Both the position numbers and the translations under genes were made by a program. From Arthrobacter sp. ISL-85 (GTDB lineage Bacteria; Actinomycetota; Actinomycetes; Actinomycetales; Micrococcaceae): a DNA stretch of 64,000 nucleotides. Location of the stretch: positions 87,209 through 151,208 of the forward strand of contig NZ_JAGGPQ010000026.1 of assembly GCF_018613675.1 (NCBI RefSeq), in the 5' to 3' direction. The notes beneath the pieces are model-generated. The model was not told where the DNA came from. It was given only the letters and a program-made list of their open reading frames with translations, and made no database searches. Positions 41,818 to 50,106 of the stretch are shown here, piece by piece. Numbering within the stretch: the first letter of the stretch is position 1; every line of letters begins with the position of its first letter.

Positions 41818-43389
41818 TTAGCGGTTTCGGGGGAAGCGCTGCATTAGTGTGATGGCGCCTTTCATGATCCGTGCGTAGGCCTGGTTCGACATCCCGGGCG
41901 CGGGAGCCACCCGGAGCAGCCGCTGCACGGCGATGGTCTGCGGCTCGGTGTATTTCAGGATGCCTTCCCGGCCGTGGCGGCGGCCGGCACCGGAGTCCTT
42001 CATGCCTCCGATGGGTGCATCATGGGATGCCCAGGTTGCGGCATAGCCTTCATTGACGTTGATAGTTCCTGTCAGCAGCCGGCGGGCCACCTCTTCCCCG
42101 TGCCGGGCGGACCAGACACTGGCATTCAAGCCAAAGTCGGAATCGTTGGCCAGGGCGACGGCCTCGTCGTCGTCCGCCGCCCGGTAGACGGAGACCACCG
42201 GCCCGAAGGTCTCTTCCCGGGCAAGGAGCATGTCCTCCCTGACTCCTGCCAGGACGGTGGGTTCGTAGAACAAGGGGCCCAGGTCAGGCCGGCGCCGGCC
42301 GCCGGTGAGGAGTTGGGCCCCTTTGGCGAGCGCATCCTGGACGTGGCGGTCCACCCGCTCAACCTGTTGCGTGCTGATCAGCGATCCCATCCCGATGTCC
42401 CAGTCCGGGCCGGCGCCCATGCGGATGTCCTTTACCTTGGCCGTGAACGCAGCCAGGAAGCTGTCATGGACGTCAGCGTGCACATAAATCCGCTCAATAC
42501 TGACGCACAGCTGCCCGGAGTTGGAGAAGCAGGCGTGCACCGCGCCGGCGGCGGCCTTGCCCACGTCCGCATCGGCCAGCACCAGCATGGGGTTCTTGCC
42601 GCCCAGTTCGGCGGAGAAACCGATCAGCCGCTCACCGCACTGCCTGGCAACGGTCTTGCCGGTCTTGGAGGATCCGGTGAACATCAGGAAGTCAACGCAG
42701 TCAATCAAGGCCCGGCCTATCACAGTGCCCGGGCCGGTGACGATCTGGAACAGGTCAGCCGGAAGGCCGGCCTCCCGGAGGAGCCTGAGCATCAGCAGGG
42801 CCGTGAAGGGCGTTCGGGAATCCGGCTTCAGGACAATGCCGTTGCCCGCCAGCAGTGCCGGGATGGCATCCGAAACCGCAAGCGTCAGCGGATAGTTCCA
42901 GGGGCTGATGACCCCCACTACTCCCTTTGGCACGCGGTATTCGGTGGTGCGGGTCAGTACCGGGGCTGCGCCCTTCCGGCGGCGCGGTCCCAGGTACCGC
43001 TCGGCGTTGCGCTCGTAATAGCCGGCCGTCAGGACAACATCCGCGAACTCCTCGAAGGCACTCAACCTGGACTTGCCGCTCTCCGCCTGCACCAGGTCAA
43101 GGATGTCCCGCTCCCGCTCCAGCAGCAGCGCCACGAACCGCCGGATCACGGCGCTCCGTTCAGCGATGGACAGGCCTGCCCAGTGCCGCTGGGCAAGGCG
43201 GGCAGTGTCGACGGCGGCCCGCACGTCCTGCGGAATGCAAACGGGTACTTCACCCACCACCGTGCCGTCGAAGGGTGCGTGCGAGGCCTGGGCCGGCCTG
43301 CCCGGAGCTGACGCCACCAGTCCTGGAAGTTCCGCCGCCAGCTGCCGGCCCCGTTCGAGCAGGGCTCCTGTACCGCGTTGCTTCCCCAT
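41818..43389 (-). CDS. gabD2: Succinate-semialdehyde dehydrogenase (NADP+), GabD2-like
   Basis: Aldehyde dehydrogenase of 523 aa, closest in motif pattern to mycobacterial GabD2. It has GVISPWNYPLTLA, VLKPDSRTPFTALL, FTGSSKTGK, catalytic Glu in AELGGKNPML and nucleophile Cys in SNSGQLCVSIER, and ends in a 30-residue hydrophobic/basic tail (MKGAITLMQRFPRNR). Start ATG 43389, one base after the hydrolase stop, so the two are likely co-transcribed with the SDR remnant. Substrate not proven; a GABA-shunt role is inferred. Confidence 0.88.
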   Translation of the reverse strand: MGKQRGTGALLERGRQLAAELPGLVASAPGRPAQASHAPFDGTVVGEVPVCIPQDVRAAVDTARLAQRHWAGLSIAERSAVIRRFVALLLERERDILDLVQAESGKSRLSAFEEFADVVLTAGYYERNAERYLGPRRRKGAAPVLTRTTEYRVPKGVVGVISPWNYPLTLAVSDAIPALLAGNGIVLKPDSRTPFTALLMLRLLREAGLPADLFQIVTGPGTVIGRALIDCVDFLMFTGSSKTGKTVARQCGERLIGFSAELGGKNPMLVLADADVGKAAAGAVHACFSNSGQLCVSIERIYVHADVHDSFLAAFTAKVKDIRMGAGPDWDIGMGSLISTQQVERVDRHVQDALAKGAQLLTGGRRRPDLGPLFYEPTVLAGVREDMLLAREETFGPVVSVYRAADDDEAVALANDSDFGLNASVWSARHGEEVARRLLTGTINVNEGYAATWASHDAPIGGMKDSGAGRRHGREGILKYTEPQTIAVQRLLRVAPAPGMSNQAYARIMKGAITLMQRFPRNR

Positions 43390-43390
43390 A

Positions 43391-44755
43391 TCAGGCCCCC
43401 GGCTGCGTTGACCGGGCCGGCGCATCCGCCCCGGGCCTTGAGTCCGATGACTCCGGACCAGGGCCTGATTCAGGGTTAAGGCCCGATCCCGGGTTAAGGC
43501 TTGATCCCGGGTTGAGCCGCGGGGCGAGCTGTTGGCGCAGCCAGGCTTTCACCAGCCGTTCCCAGCGCTCGGGGTCCACATTCCATTCCTTGGTATGCCG
43601 TGCGTGGTTGAACGTTTCGAACGTCACCATTTCCGGGTTCCGCTCTGCCAGCAGGGCTGACGGTCCGTACGGTACATACTCATCGTCCACGCTGTGGATG
43701 ATCAGGGTGGGAGTCCGCAGCTCAACGGCCCGGGACACCCAGTCCATGACTTTCAGGTCGACGGGCGCGGAGAGGCCCGTGAGCCTGCGTCCCAGCGGGT
43801 GGCCCAGCATCAGCTGTCCATACCGGCCCACCAGGGACGGGATCCGGTTCAGCTGCGCGTGGTGCGCCAGCACTGTGACCCAGTCGATCACCGGTGCGTC
43901 CAGCACCATGGCCCGGATCAGGTGCCGGTAGCGGGAAAGATCCGCAGTCTGCAGGCAAATGGCCCCGCCCATGGACCAGCCGAACAGGACAACTTCCTCG
44001 GCGCCGTTGGCCAGCGCGTACCCAATGCCAGCTTCGATGTCCTGCCACTCCGTTGACCCCAGGCCGTACCGCCCGTCGTCGGCTGACGGCGCCAGTCCGT
44101 CATTCCGGTAGGACACCAACAGGCTGGTCAGGCCCAGTTCCAGCGCCGGACCCACCGCGCGCAGCGCTTCCTGCCGGGTGGCCCCGCGCCCGTGCACCAT
44201 GATGGCCCAGGTCCGCGCCGTCCCGTTTGCCCGGACCAGCCAGGCGGGAGCTTCGCCGCGCTCAACAGGGATCTGCACGTCCTCGGCCGGAATTCCGACG
44301 GCGGCCGGGTCCGGGTAGGTGGCGCCGCTCCACCATCCCCAGCGGGCCGTGGCGAGATCGCCGCTGTAGACGGCTTCGACCTCGCGCAGCACTGTCCGCT
44401 CGGCGGGCGAGTAGGAAACGATGCGTCCGATCCGTGCATGCCCTTTGCCGCCGTCGAAAAAGAACCCGTAGACCCCGTCCACGGTGGTGTCATCGTTGGC
44501 GGCCAGGATCACCTGCTGCTGCTGCCCGTCGCGAATCACGGCGAGCACTTCCTTGTCCGCCACCCGCTGCCGGGCCGGGGTGATGACCCGGCGGGCAAAA
44601 TACACGGCGAGCGCCGAGGAACCCGCTCCCAGCAGGCCCGCCACCGACCCGCCGGCGATGGCACCGCCAATGGCCCACTTGGCCCCCGGCGAAACCCCGC
44701 CGGATTCCCTGGTGGGTGCAGTCATTGCAGGGCGCGCTCGCCGGAAAGGTGCCAT
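43391..44755 (-). CDS. Membrane-anchored alpha/beta hydrolase
   Basis: A 454-aa protein with an N-terminal transmembrane segment (about 25-50), a variable domain (50-170) and an alpha/beta hydrolase domain with nucleophile Ser in FGWSMGGAI, Asp in HSVDDEYVP and His in FNHARHTKEW. The C-terminal 45 residues are a Pro/Gly/Asn/Ser-rich tail with near-repeats of LNPGS. ATG 44755 is chosen because AAGAAT precedes it by about six bases, fitting a leaderless transcript; an ATG ten codons later is possible. Substrate unknown; part of a likely operon with the aldehyde dehydrogenase. Confidence 0.8.
   Translation of the reverse strand: MAPFRRARPAMTAPTRESGGVSPGAKWAIGGAIAGGSVAGLLGAGSSALAVYFARRVITPARQRVADKEVLAVIRDGQQQQVILAANDDTTVDGVYGFFFDGGKGHARIGRIVSYSPAERTVLREVEAVYSGDLATARWGWWSGATYPDPAAVGIPAEDVQIPVERGEAPAWLVRANGTARTWAIMVHGRGATRQEALRAVGPALELGLTSLLVSYRNDGLAPSADDGRYGLGSTEWQDIEAGIGYALANGAEEVVLFGWSMGGAICLQTADLSRYRHLIRAMVLDAPVIDWVTVLAHHAQLNRIPSLVGRYGQLMLGHPLGRRLTGLSAPVDLKVMDWVSRAVELRTPTLIIHSVDDEYVPYGPSALLAERNPEMVTFETFNHARHTKEWNVDPERWERLVKAWLRQQLAPRLNPGSSLNPGSGLNPESGPGPESSDSRPGADAPARSTQPGA
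43455..43516 (-). repeat. 18-base tandem repeats in hydrolase C-terminus
   Basis: About three imperfect copies of an 18-base unit containing CCCGGGTTAAGGC encode the near-repeats LNPGSS, LNPGSG and LNPESG at the end of the hydrolase. The number of copies could vary between strains by slippage. Confidence 0.6.
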
Positions 44756-44885
44756 GGGACTATTCTTACCGGCCCTGCCGCAGATGCCCGCATTCCAGGA
44801 CCGGCCCGGCACGGCGCCGTCCGGCTGAACCGGGACCGCTCCGAAGTGCAGTGCAGGGCTCTACGTGCGGGACTAGGCTAAGGCC

Positions 44886-45377
44886 ATGAGTGATCCCATC
44901 GTCATCCTGACTGAAGAACCCCTGGGCGCGGACGACCGCCTTAACATCGAACGGCTCGTGGATGGTTCGGACAGCCGCCTGGTGGTCCTGGTGCCAGCCA
45001 ACACGGAGCGGCACCTGCTCGTGGACTTTCTGGAAAACCTGTCCATGCTGGACGTTGCCAAGGCCTTCCGCGAACTGGCCGCCCGTAACCCGGATGCCGC
45101 CGCCGAACGGACCCGCGCAGACGAAACCCTGGCGGTATCGCTCGCGGCGCTTGAGGGACTGGGCTCCGCTGTGACCGGCCAGGTGGTGGACGGTAAGGCC
45201 GTGGACGGCCTCGTGGCCAAGGTCCGGGAAACGGGCGCGTCCCAGGCCGTGGTGATCACCAGGCCGCATGCCGTGGCCGATACCTTCCATACCGACTGGG
45301 CCAACAAGGCCCAGGACCAACTCGGCGTTCCTGTGCTCCACCTGTACGCGGGCTCGGGATTTATCGGCGACTCCTGA
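44886..45377 (+). CDS. Hypothetical protein, universal-stress-like (163 aa)
   Basis: A soluble alpha/beta protein: VIVLTEEP-like first strand (IVILTEEPLGADD), SRLVVLVPANTERHLL, a helical middle and QAVVITRPHAVADTFH with VLHLYAG at the end. The alternation resembles USP/HUP folds but lacks their nucleotide motif, so no function is assigned. It is divergent from the hydrolase, and TAGGCT close to the ATG suggests a leaderless transcript. Fourteen bases separate it from msrB. Confidence 0.65.
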   Translation: MSDPIVILTEEPLGADDRLNIERLVDGSDSRLVVLVPANTERHLLVDFLENLSMLDVAKAFRELAARNPDAAAERTRADETLAVSLAALEGLGSAVTGQVVDGKAVDGLVAKVRETGASQAVVITRPHAVADTFHTDWANKAQDQLGVPVLHLYAGSGFIGDS

Positions 45378-45391
45378 GCGTTGGGAATGCT

Positions 45392-45925
45392 ATGAGCAAA
45401 TTTGGAAACAGCATCTTCGGTAACAAGGCACCAGGCGTTGCTGGTGGGACACAGAACAGCAGTGCGCAGGAGGCTACGGCCCAAGGAGGGTCTGTCGGGA
45501 AGAGTGATGCCCAGTGGCGGGAGGAACTGACCCCGGAGGAGTACCACGTCCTCCGCCAGGCCGGGACCGAACGGCCGTACACCGGTGAGTACTGGGACAC
45601 CCACACCGAGGGTGTCTACCAATGCCGCGCCTGCGGCGCCGAGCTGTTCACCAGCAACGAAAAGTTCGATTCCCACTGCGGCTGGCCTTCCTTCTGGGCT
45701 CCGTTGGCCGACGGTACCGTCCGCTACATCCATGACCGCACCTTGGGCATGGAGAGGATCGAAGTACGGTGCGCCACCTGTGACTCGCACCTGGGGCATG
45801 TGTTCGAGGGCGAGGGTTACGGAACACCCACGGACCAGCGTTACTGCATCAACTCGGTCTCCCTCCGGCTCGTGGCCAGGGACGCAGCACAAGACAACGA
45901 AGCGAATGACGGGGAGCAAAACTAA
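45392..45925 (+). CDS. msrB: Peptide-methionine (R)-S-oxide reductase
   Basis: Repairs methionine-R-sulfoxide in proteins. The 177-aa protein has a 40-residue Gly/Asn/Ser-rich N-terminal extension, then the MsrB domain with zinc cysteines C78, C81, C127 and C130 (CRAC, CATC), HCGWPSFW with a possible resolving C96, and catalytic C152 in RYCINSVSL. No signal peptide, so cytosolic. Confidence 0.96.
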   Translation: MSKFGNSIFGNKAPGVAGGTQNSSAQEATAQGGSVGKSDAQWREELTPEEYHVLRQAGTERPYTGEYWDTHTEGVYQCRACGAELFTSNEKFDSHCGWPSFWAPLADGTVRYIHDRTLGMERIEVRCATCDSHLGHVFEGEGYGTPTDQRYCINSVSLRLVARDAAQDNEANDGEQN

Positions 45926-46043
45926 GGCCCCAAAGGCCCGGGAAACGGAGCCGATCCCACAGGCGAAGGCAGGTCTCGGTCCAGTCCAAAAAGCCCCGAG
46001 GCCAAGTCCTTCTTATGCAAAGACCTGCCGGGCATAAGTCCTG

Positions 46044-46083
46044 CTGGTTGCTTGTTACGCTCGCAAGAGAAGCAAGCAACCAG
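46044..46083 (+). promoter_or_regulatory. 11-bp inverted repeat upstream of the DUF6421 gene
   Basis: Perfect arms CTGGTTGCTTG (46044-46054) and CAAGCAACCAG (46073-46083) separated by 18 bases, ending just before the ribosome binding site AGAAAGG of the gene at 46098. It could be a dimer operator or a leader hairpin; there is no U-run. Confidence 0.55.
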
Positions 46084-46097
46084 AAAGGCAGCCGACG

Positions 46098-47465
46098 ATG
46101 ACAGAGACCCTGACCACCGCCGTAACCGGGATTTCCGCGCAGAACCAGGACTGGCTCCGGCTCAAGGGCGCGGCAGCCGCCCTTCAGGCCCTCCAGGCCA
46201 AGGACGGGTCCGTCCCGGACGCTGCCAACCACTTGGAAGCAGCCGGACACGTGGAAACCATCGTGGGTGCTGTCAAGGCCCTGGCTCCCGCCTTTCCCCA
46301 TGACGCCGCCTACCTTGAGGCCGCCTGCACCGACTTCCAGGCATGGGCCGCCGGCGGCTTCGCGGTCCCGGACTTCCTGTCGTCCCTGCTGGCGTTCCAG
46401 CCCCAGGCGCAGCGCCATGACGGGCTGCAGCACCTGGTGGTCTTCCCGATGTACACCCAGAACGGCAGCAGCAACCGGCTGGTGGAGGCCGTTCTGGTGG
46501 AGGTCATCTGGCCGGAGTTCATTGCCGGCCTGGAAGCCGGCGAGTACTCCAACAAACTGTTCGTCCCCATCCGCTTCGTCGACTTCACGCCGGGCTATGA
46601 CACCAACTCGGCTGTCCTCTTCCCCGAGACGGTAGCGGTCAGCGAAACCCCCACCTTCACGTGGGGCGCCATCTTCGCCGACCGGGAAGCTGCCCGGTTC
46701 CGCCGTGTGCTGAAGGCCGCCGCGGAGATCACCTCCCTGGAGCTCCCGGAGGGGGCCGCGGAACTGCTCGTTGACCAGGACCTCACCGAGGCCACCTTCG
46801 TCATGTGGGACCTGATCCACGACCGGACGCACATGCGCGGCGACCTGCCCTTCGATCCCTTCATGATCAAGCAGCGGATGCCCTACTTCCTTTACTCCCT
46901 CGAGGAACTCCGCTGCGACCTCACCGCCTTCCGCGAATCGGTCCGGATCGAAAAGGACGACGACGCCGACCCCGAAGCCCGGCGGCACGCCAAGCTCGTG
47001 CAGTACGCCATCATCTTCGACCGCATCTTCCGCTTCGCCATCACCGGCAGCCGGGTCCGCAACTACGACGGCCTGGGCGGCCAACTCCTCTTCGCGTGGC
47101 TGCACCAGCAGCACGTGCTGCACTGGACGGACACCCGGCTTACCATCGACTGGGATGAAGTTGCCGATGCCGTCATCGCTTTGGGAGCCAGCATCGACGA
47201 ACTGTACTGGCGCTCCATCGACCGGCCCAAGACCGCGCACTGGCTGGCGGCCTACCAACTGGTTTCGGCAACCGTCACACCCAACCCGGCCTCCGTGTGG
47301 GCAAAGGGGCCCGACGCGCTGCCGCTGGCGGGAACACCCCGGGGCCTCACTGACCAGGTACTGGACGACGAATTCCCGCTTTCCATGTTCTACGAAGCAT
47401 TGGAGAAGAAGATGCGCCCCGTGATTGAATCCACGGCCGGCATCACCGGCCGCTCCGCGCTGTGA
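46098..47465 (+). CDS. DUF6421 family protein
   Basis: A 455-aa soluble protein of the actinobacterial DUF6421 family, function unknown. Distinctive stretches are LVVFPMYTQNGSSNR, FVPIRFVDFTPGYDTNSAVL, WDLIHDRTHMRGDLPFDPFM and RVRNYDGLGGQLLFAWLHQ. The HDRTH motif with further His and Asp residues could bind a metal, but this is only a guess. It begins a three-gene run with an SDR (4-base overlap) and a threonine-aldolase-like enzyme, behind an 11-bp inverted repeat. Confidence 0.85.
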   Translation: MTETLTTAVTGISAQNQDWLRLKGAAAALQALQAKDGSVPDAANHLEAAGHVETIVGAVKALAPAFPHDAAYLEAACTDFQAWAAGGFAVPDFLSSLLAFQPQAQRHDGLQHLVVFPMYTQNGSSNRLVEAVLVEVIWPEFIAGLEAGEYSNKLFVPIRFVDFTPGYDTNSAVLFPETVAVSETPTFTWGAIFADREAARFRRVLKAAAEITSLELPEGAAELLVDQDLTEATFVMWDLIHDRTHMRGDLPFDPFMIKQRMPYFLYSLEELRCDLTAFRESVRIEKDDDADPEARRHAKLVQYAIIFDRIFRFAITGSRVRNYDGLGGQLLFAWLHQQHVLHWTDTRLTIDWDEVADAVIALGASIDELYWRSIDRPKTAHWLAAYQLVSATVTPNPASVWAKGPDALPLAGTPRGLTDQVLDDEFPLSMFYEALEKKMRPVIESTAGITGRSAL

Positions 47466-48208
47466 CCGGTTCCGCCACTGCAGCTGCCGCACTGGACAAC
47501 AGGCCGCTGAATGTCCTGGTGGCTGGCGGCGGCGGCGCGTCCGGCGTCGCCGTTGCCCGTGCGCTGGCTGCGGCCGGGCACCGCGTGGCCACCGTGGGAT
47601 CGGACCAGGCCAGGATCCGTGCGGCGGCGGAGAAGGCGGGCGACGGCGTCACCCCCTACACCTGCGACCTCGCGGATCTCGACGGCGTCCGGCACTTGCG
47701 GGCGCAGCTCTCCGGCGCCGCCGGGCCAGTGGATGCCGTGATCCACCTGGTGGGCGGCTGGCGCGGGGCCAAGGGCATCACTGACCAGTCCGACGACGAC
47801 TGGGACTTCCTGGAGCGCGGCGCCATCACCACGCTGCGCAATGTGTCACGGGTCTTTTTCGACGACATCGCCGCGTCCCCTGCCGGCAGGTTTGCCATCG
47901 TGTCCTCTACGGCCGTGGAAAAACCAACCGCAGCGGCAGCAAGTTACGTTGCAGCGAAGGCGGCGGCGGAAGCCTGGACCATGGCCATGGCCGACGGCTT
48001 CCGCCGGGCCGCCGGGGACGACGGAAGCCAGGCGGCTGCCAGCATCCTGGTGGTCAGGGCGCTGGTAGACGATGAACTCCGGCGCGCCCACCCGGAGCGG
48101 AAGTTTCCGGGGGCGACGGACGTGGCCGACCTTGCCGCCGCCGTCGTCCGGCTTTTCGGCACACCGTCCACCGAACTCAACGGCGCCCGGCTCCGGCTGG
48201 CGGACTGA
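47462..48208 (+). CDS. Short-chain dehydrogenase/reductase
   Basis: A 248-aa SDR with the cofactor motif VAGGGGASGVAVARAL near 20, a D at the second strand (YTCDLADLDGV), GGWRGAKG in place of NNAG, Ser in IVSSTAVEKP and Tyr-x3-Lys as SYVAAK. The GTG start overlaps the DUF6421 stop (GTGA), so the two proteins are made together. Cofactor and substrate unknown. The replacement of NNAG is unusual for classical SDRs. Confidence 0.85.
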   Translation: MTGSATAAAALDNRPLNVLVAGGGGASGVAVARALAAAGHRVATVGSDQARIRAAAEKAGDGVTPYTCDLADLDGVRHLRAQLSGAAGPVDAVIHLVGGWRGAKGITDQSDDDWDFLERGAITTLRNVSRVFFDDIAASPAGRFAIVSSTAVEKPTAAAASYVAAKAAAEAWTMAMADGFRRAAGDDGSQAAASILVVRALVDDELRRAHPERKFPGATDVADLAAAVVRLFGTPSTELNGARLRLAD

Positions 48209-48236
48209 CCGCCGCGACTGTACCTAAACTGAAAGC

Positions 48237-49346
48237 GTGAGCAACCCTATGACGACAACAGCAGAAACAGTCGCGGCGCTGCGGCTCCACGACCCCAACG
48301 TGCGCGGCTTCGCCTCCGATAACTACTCCGGCGTCCACCCCGAGGTCCTGGCAGCTTTGGCAGCGGCCAATGACGGGCACCAGGTCTCCTACGGGGAAGA
48401 CGACTACACCGCCCGGTTGCAGGAACTCATGGTTGAACACTTCGGCCCCGGCATCGAATGCTTCCCGGTCTTCAACGGCACCGGCGCCAATGTCCTGTCC
48501 CTGCAGTCCCTGCTCCCCCGCTGGGGAGCCGTGGTGTGCGCCTCCACCGCCCACATCAACATGGATGAAAACGGTGCACCTGAGCGCATCGGCGGCATGA
48601 AGCTTCTGCAGGTTCCCACCCCGGACGGCAAGCTGACCCCGGAGCTTATTGACCGGGAGGCCTGGGGCTGGGGCGACGAGCACCGCGCCCAGCCGCTGGC
48701 CGTCTCCATTACCCAAACCACTGAACTGGGCACGTGCTACACGCCGGAGGAAGTGCGGGCCATCGCAGACCATATCCATGCCAAGGGCATGAAGCTGCAC
48801 ATGGACGGAGCACGGCTGGCCAACGCCGCCGCCCACCTGGGCGTTCCCCTGCGGGCCTTCACCCGGGACGCCGGTGTTGACATCCTGTCCTTCGGTGGCA
48901 CCAAGAACGGGCTCCTCTTTGGTGAGGTGGTGGTGGCGCTGAACCCTGAGGCTGCCCACGGCCTGGTATACCTGCGCAAGATGAACATGCAACTGGCTTC
49001 CAAGATGAGGTTCATGTCCGCCCAGTTCATCGCCCTGCTGGAAGGCGGCCTCTGGCTGCGCTCCGCCTCCCACGCCAACGCCATGGCCGCCCGGCTGCGG
49101 GCCGCCATCGACACCATCGAGGGCGTCCACCCCACGCAGAAGACGGAATCCAACGGCGTCTTCGCCATCCTCCCCCCCGGGGTGGCGGACAGGCTGCGCA
49201 GTTCCTTCCGGTTCTACGACTGGGACGAGGCAGCAGGGGAAGTCCGCTGGATGTGCTCCTTTGACACCACCGAGGAGGATGTTGATGCCTTCGCTGCCGC
49301 AATCCGCCACGAACTGCGGGATTACCGGGACGGCCAGGCAGGGTGA
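48237..49346 (+). CDS. Low-specificity L-threonine aldolase family (PLP) enzyme
   Basis: A 369-aa fold-type I PLP enzyme. FASDNYSGVHPEVL, FNGTGANVLSLQSL, HINMDENGAPE, HMDGARLANAA and the PLP lysine in SFGGTKNGLLFGE are all aldolase-family features. Relatives cleave threonine or other beta-hydroxy amino acids to glycine and an aldehyde. GTG 48237 or the ATG four codons later may be the start. It closes the DUF6421-SDR run; aldehyde produced here could be the SDR substrate (inference). Confidence 0.88.
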   Translation: MSNPMTTTAETVAALRLHDPNVRGFASDNYSGVHPEVLAALAAANDGHQVSYGEDDYTARLQELMVEHFGPGIECFPVFNGTGANVLSLQSLLPRWGAVVCASTAHINMDENGAPERIGGMKLLQVPTPDGKLTPELIDREAWGWGDEHRAQPLAVSITQTTELGTCYTPEEVRAIADHIHAKGMKLHMDGARLANAAAHLGVPLRAFTRDAGVDILSFGGTKNGLLFGEVVVALNPEAAHGLVYLRKMNMQLASKMRFMSAQFIALLEGGLWLRSASHANAMAARLRAAIDTIEGVHPTQKTESNGVFAILPPGVADRLRSSFRFYDWDEAAGEVRWMCSFDTTEEDVDAFAAAIRHELRDYRDGQAG

Positions 49347-49404
49347 CGTGCCCCTGGCGGCGAGCCTTCCCGTCCAGCCCCGCCCCGCCCCGTAATCTGC
49401 CAAG

Positions 49405-50094
49405 GTGAACGCACTTGACCAGGTTCCCCCGGATTTTCTCCACGCCTTGGGAACCCTCAGGAAAGCCCGGTGCCGCAAGGAACTGCGCCTGGCCGAAATC
49501 CCTGCCCCCGCACGGCTGGCTCCCTTCGCCGTCGCGCTCGGTGCTGAAGTCATGGCCCCCGGCGCAGGTACCCTTTCCACACCCGTTCACGGACCGGCGG
49601 CACTGGCTTTCGCCGCAGCCTCCGGTACCGCAGCCGCTCCGGCGGACGACGATGAGACGGAACTCGCCACCGGGCGCTTCATCCTGCTGCATGACCCGGA
49701 CGGCTCCGCAGTCTGGGACGGCGAGTTCCGCATCGTCACCTACATCCGGGCCGAGCTGGAACCGGAGATGGGCAACGACCAAATGCTGGGAACCGTGGCA
49801 TGGACATGGCTGGTGGAGGCGCTGGAGAACCACAAGGCTGCTTACCGGGCAGCCGGCGGGACCGCCACCCGGGTCCTTTCCGAAAGCTTCGGCACCCTGG
49901 CCGGCCGGCCGGGCTCCATCGACATCGAACTCCGGGCCTCCTGGACGCCGGATTCCGCCGATATCCAGGCGCATCTGGAAGCGTGGTCAGACATGGTGTG
50001 CACGTTCGCGGGCCTCCCGCCGCTGCCTGACGGCGTTACCGCCCTTCCGCCCCGGCGCAGGGGCCAACAGAACGGTTATGGGGCAGCCCGGTAA
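49405..50094 (+). CDS. DUF3000 domain protein
   Basis: A 229-aa actinobacterial protein of unknown function. The family signature regions are present: VPPDFLHALGTLRKARCRKEL, RFILLHDPDGSAVWDGEFRI and WTWLVEALENHKAAYRAAGG, ending with SDMVCTFAGLPPLPDGV. GTG start. It precedes the RNase D-like gene by 12 bases, an order I associate with Actinobacteria generally. Confidence 0.85.
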   Translation: MNALDQVPPDFLHALGTLRKARCRKELRLAEIPAPARLAPFAVALGAEVMAPGAGTLSTPVHGPAALAFAAASGTAAAPADDDETELATGRFILLHDPDGSAVWDGEFRIVTYIRAELEPEMGNDQMLGTVAWTWLVEALENHKAAYRAAGGTATRVLSESFGTLAGRPGSIDIELRASWTPDSADIQAHLEAWSDMVCTFAGLPPLPDGVTALPPRRRGQQNGYGAAR

Positions 50095-50106
50095 ACTGGG
50101 GGCATC

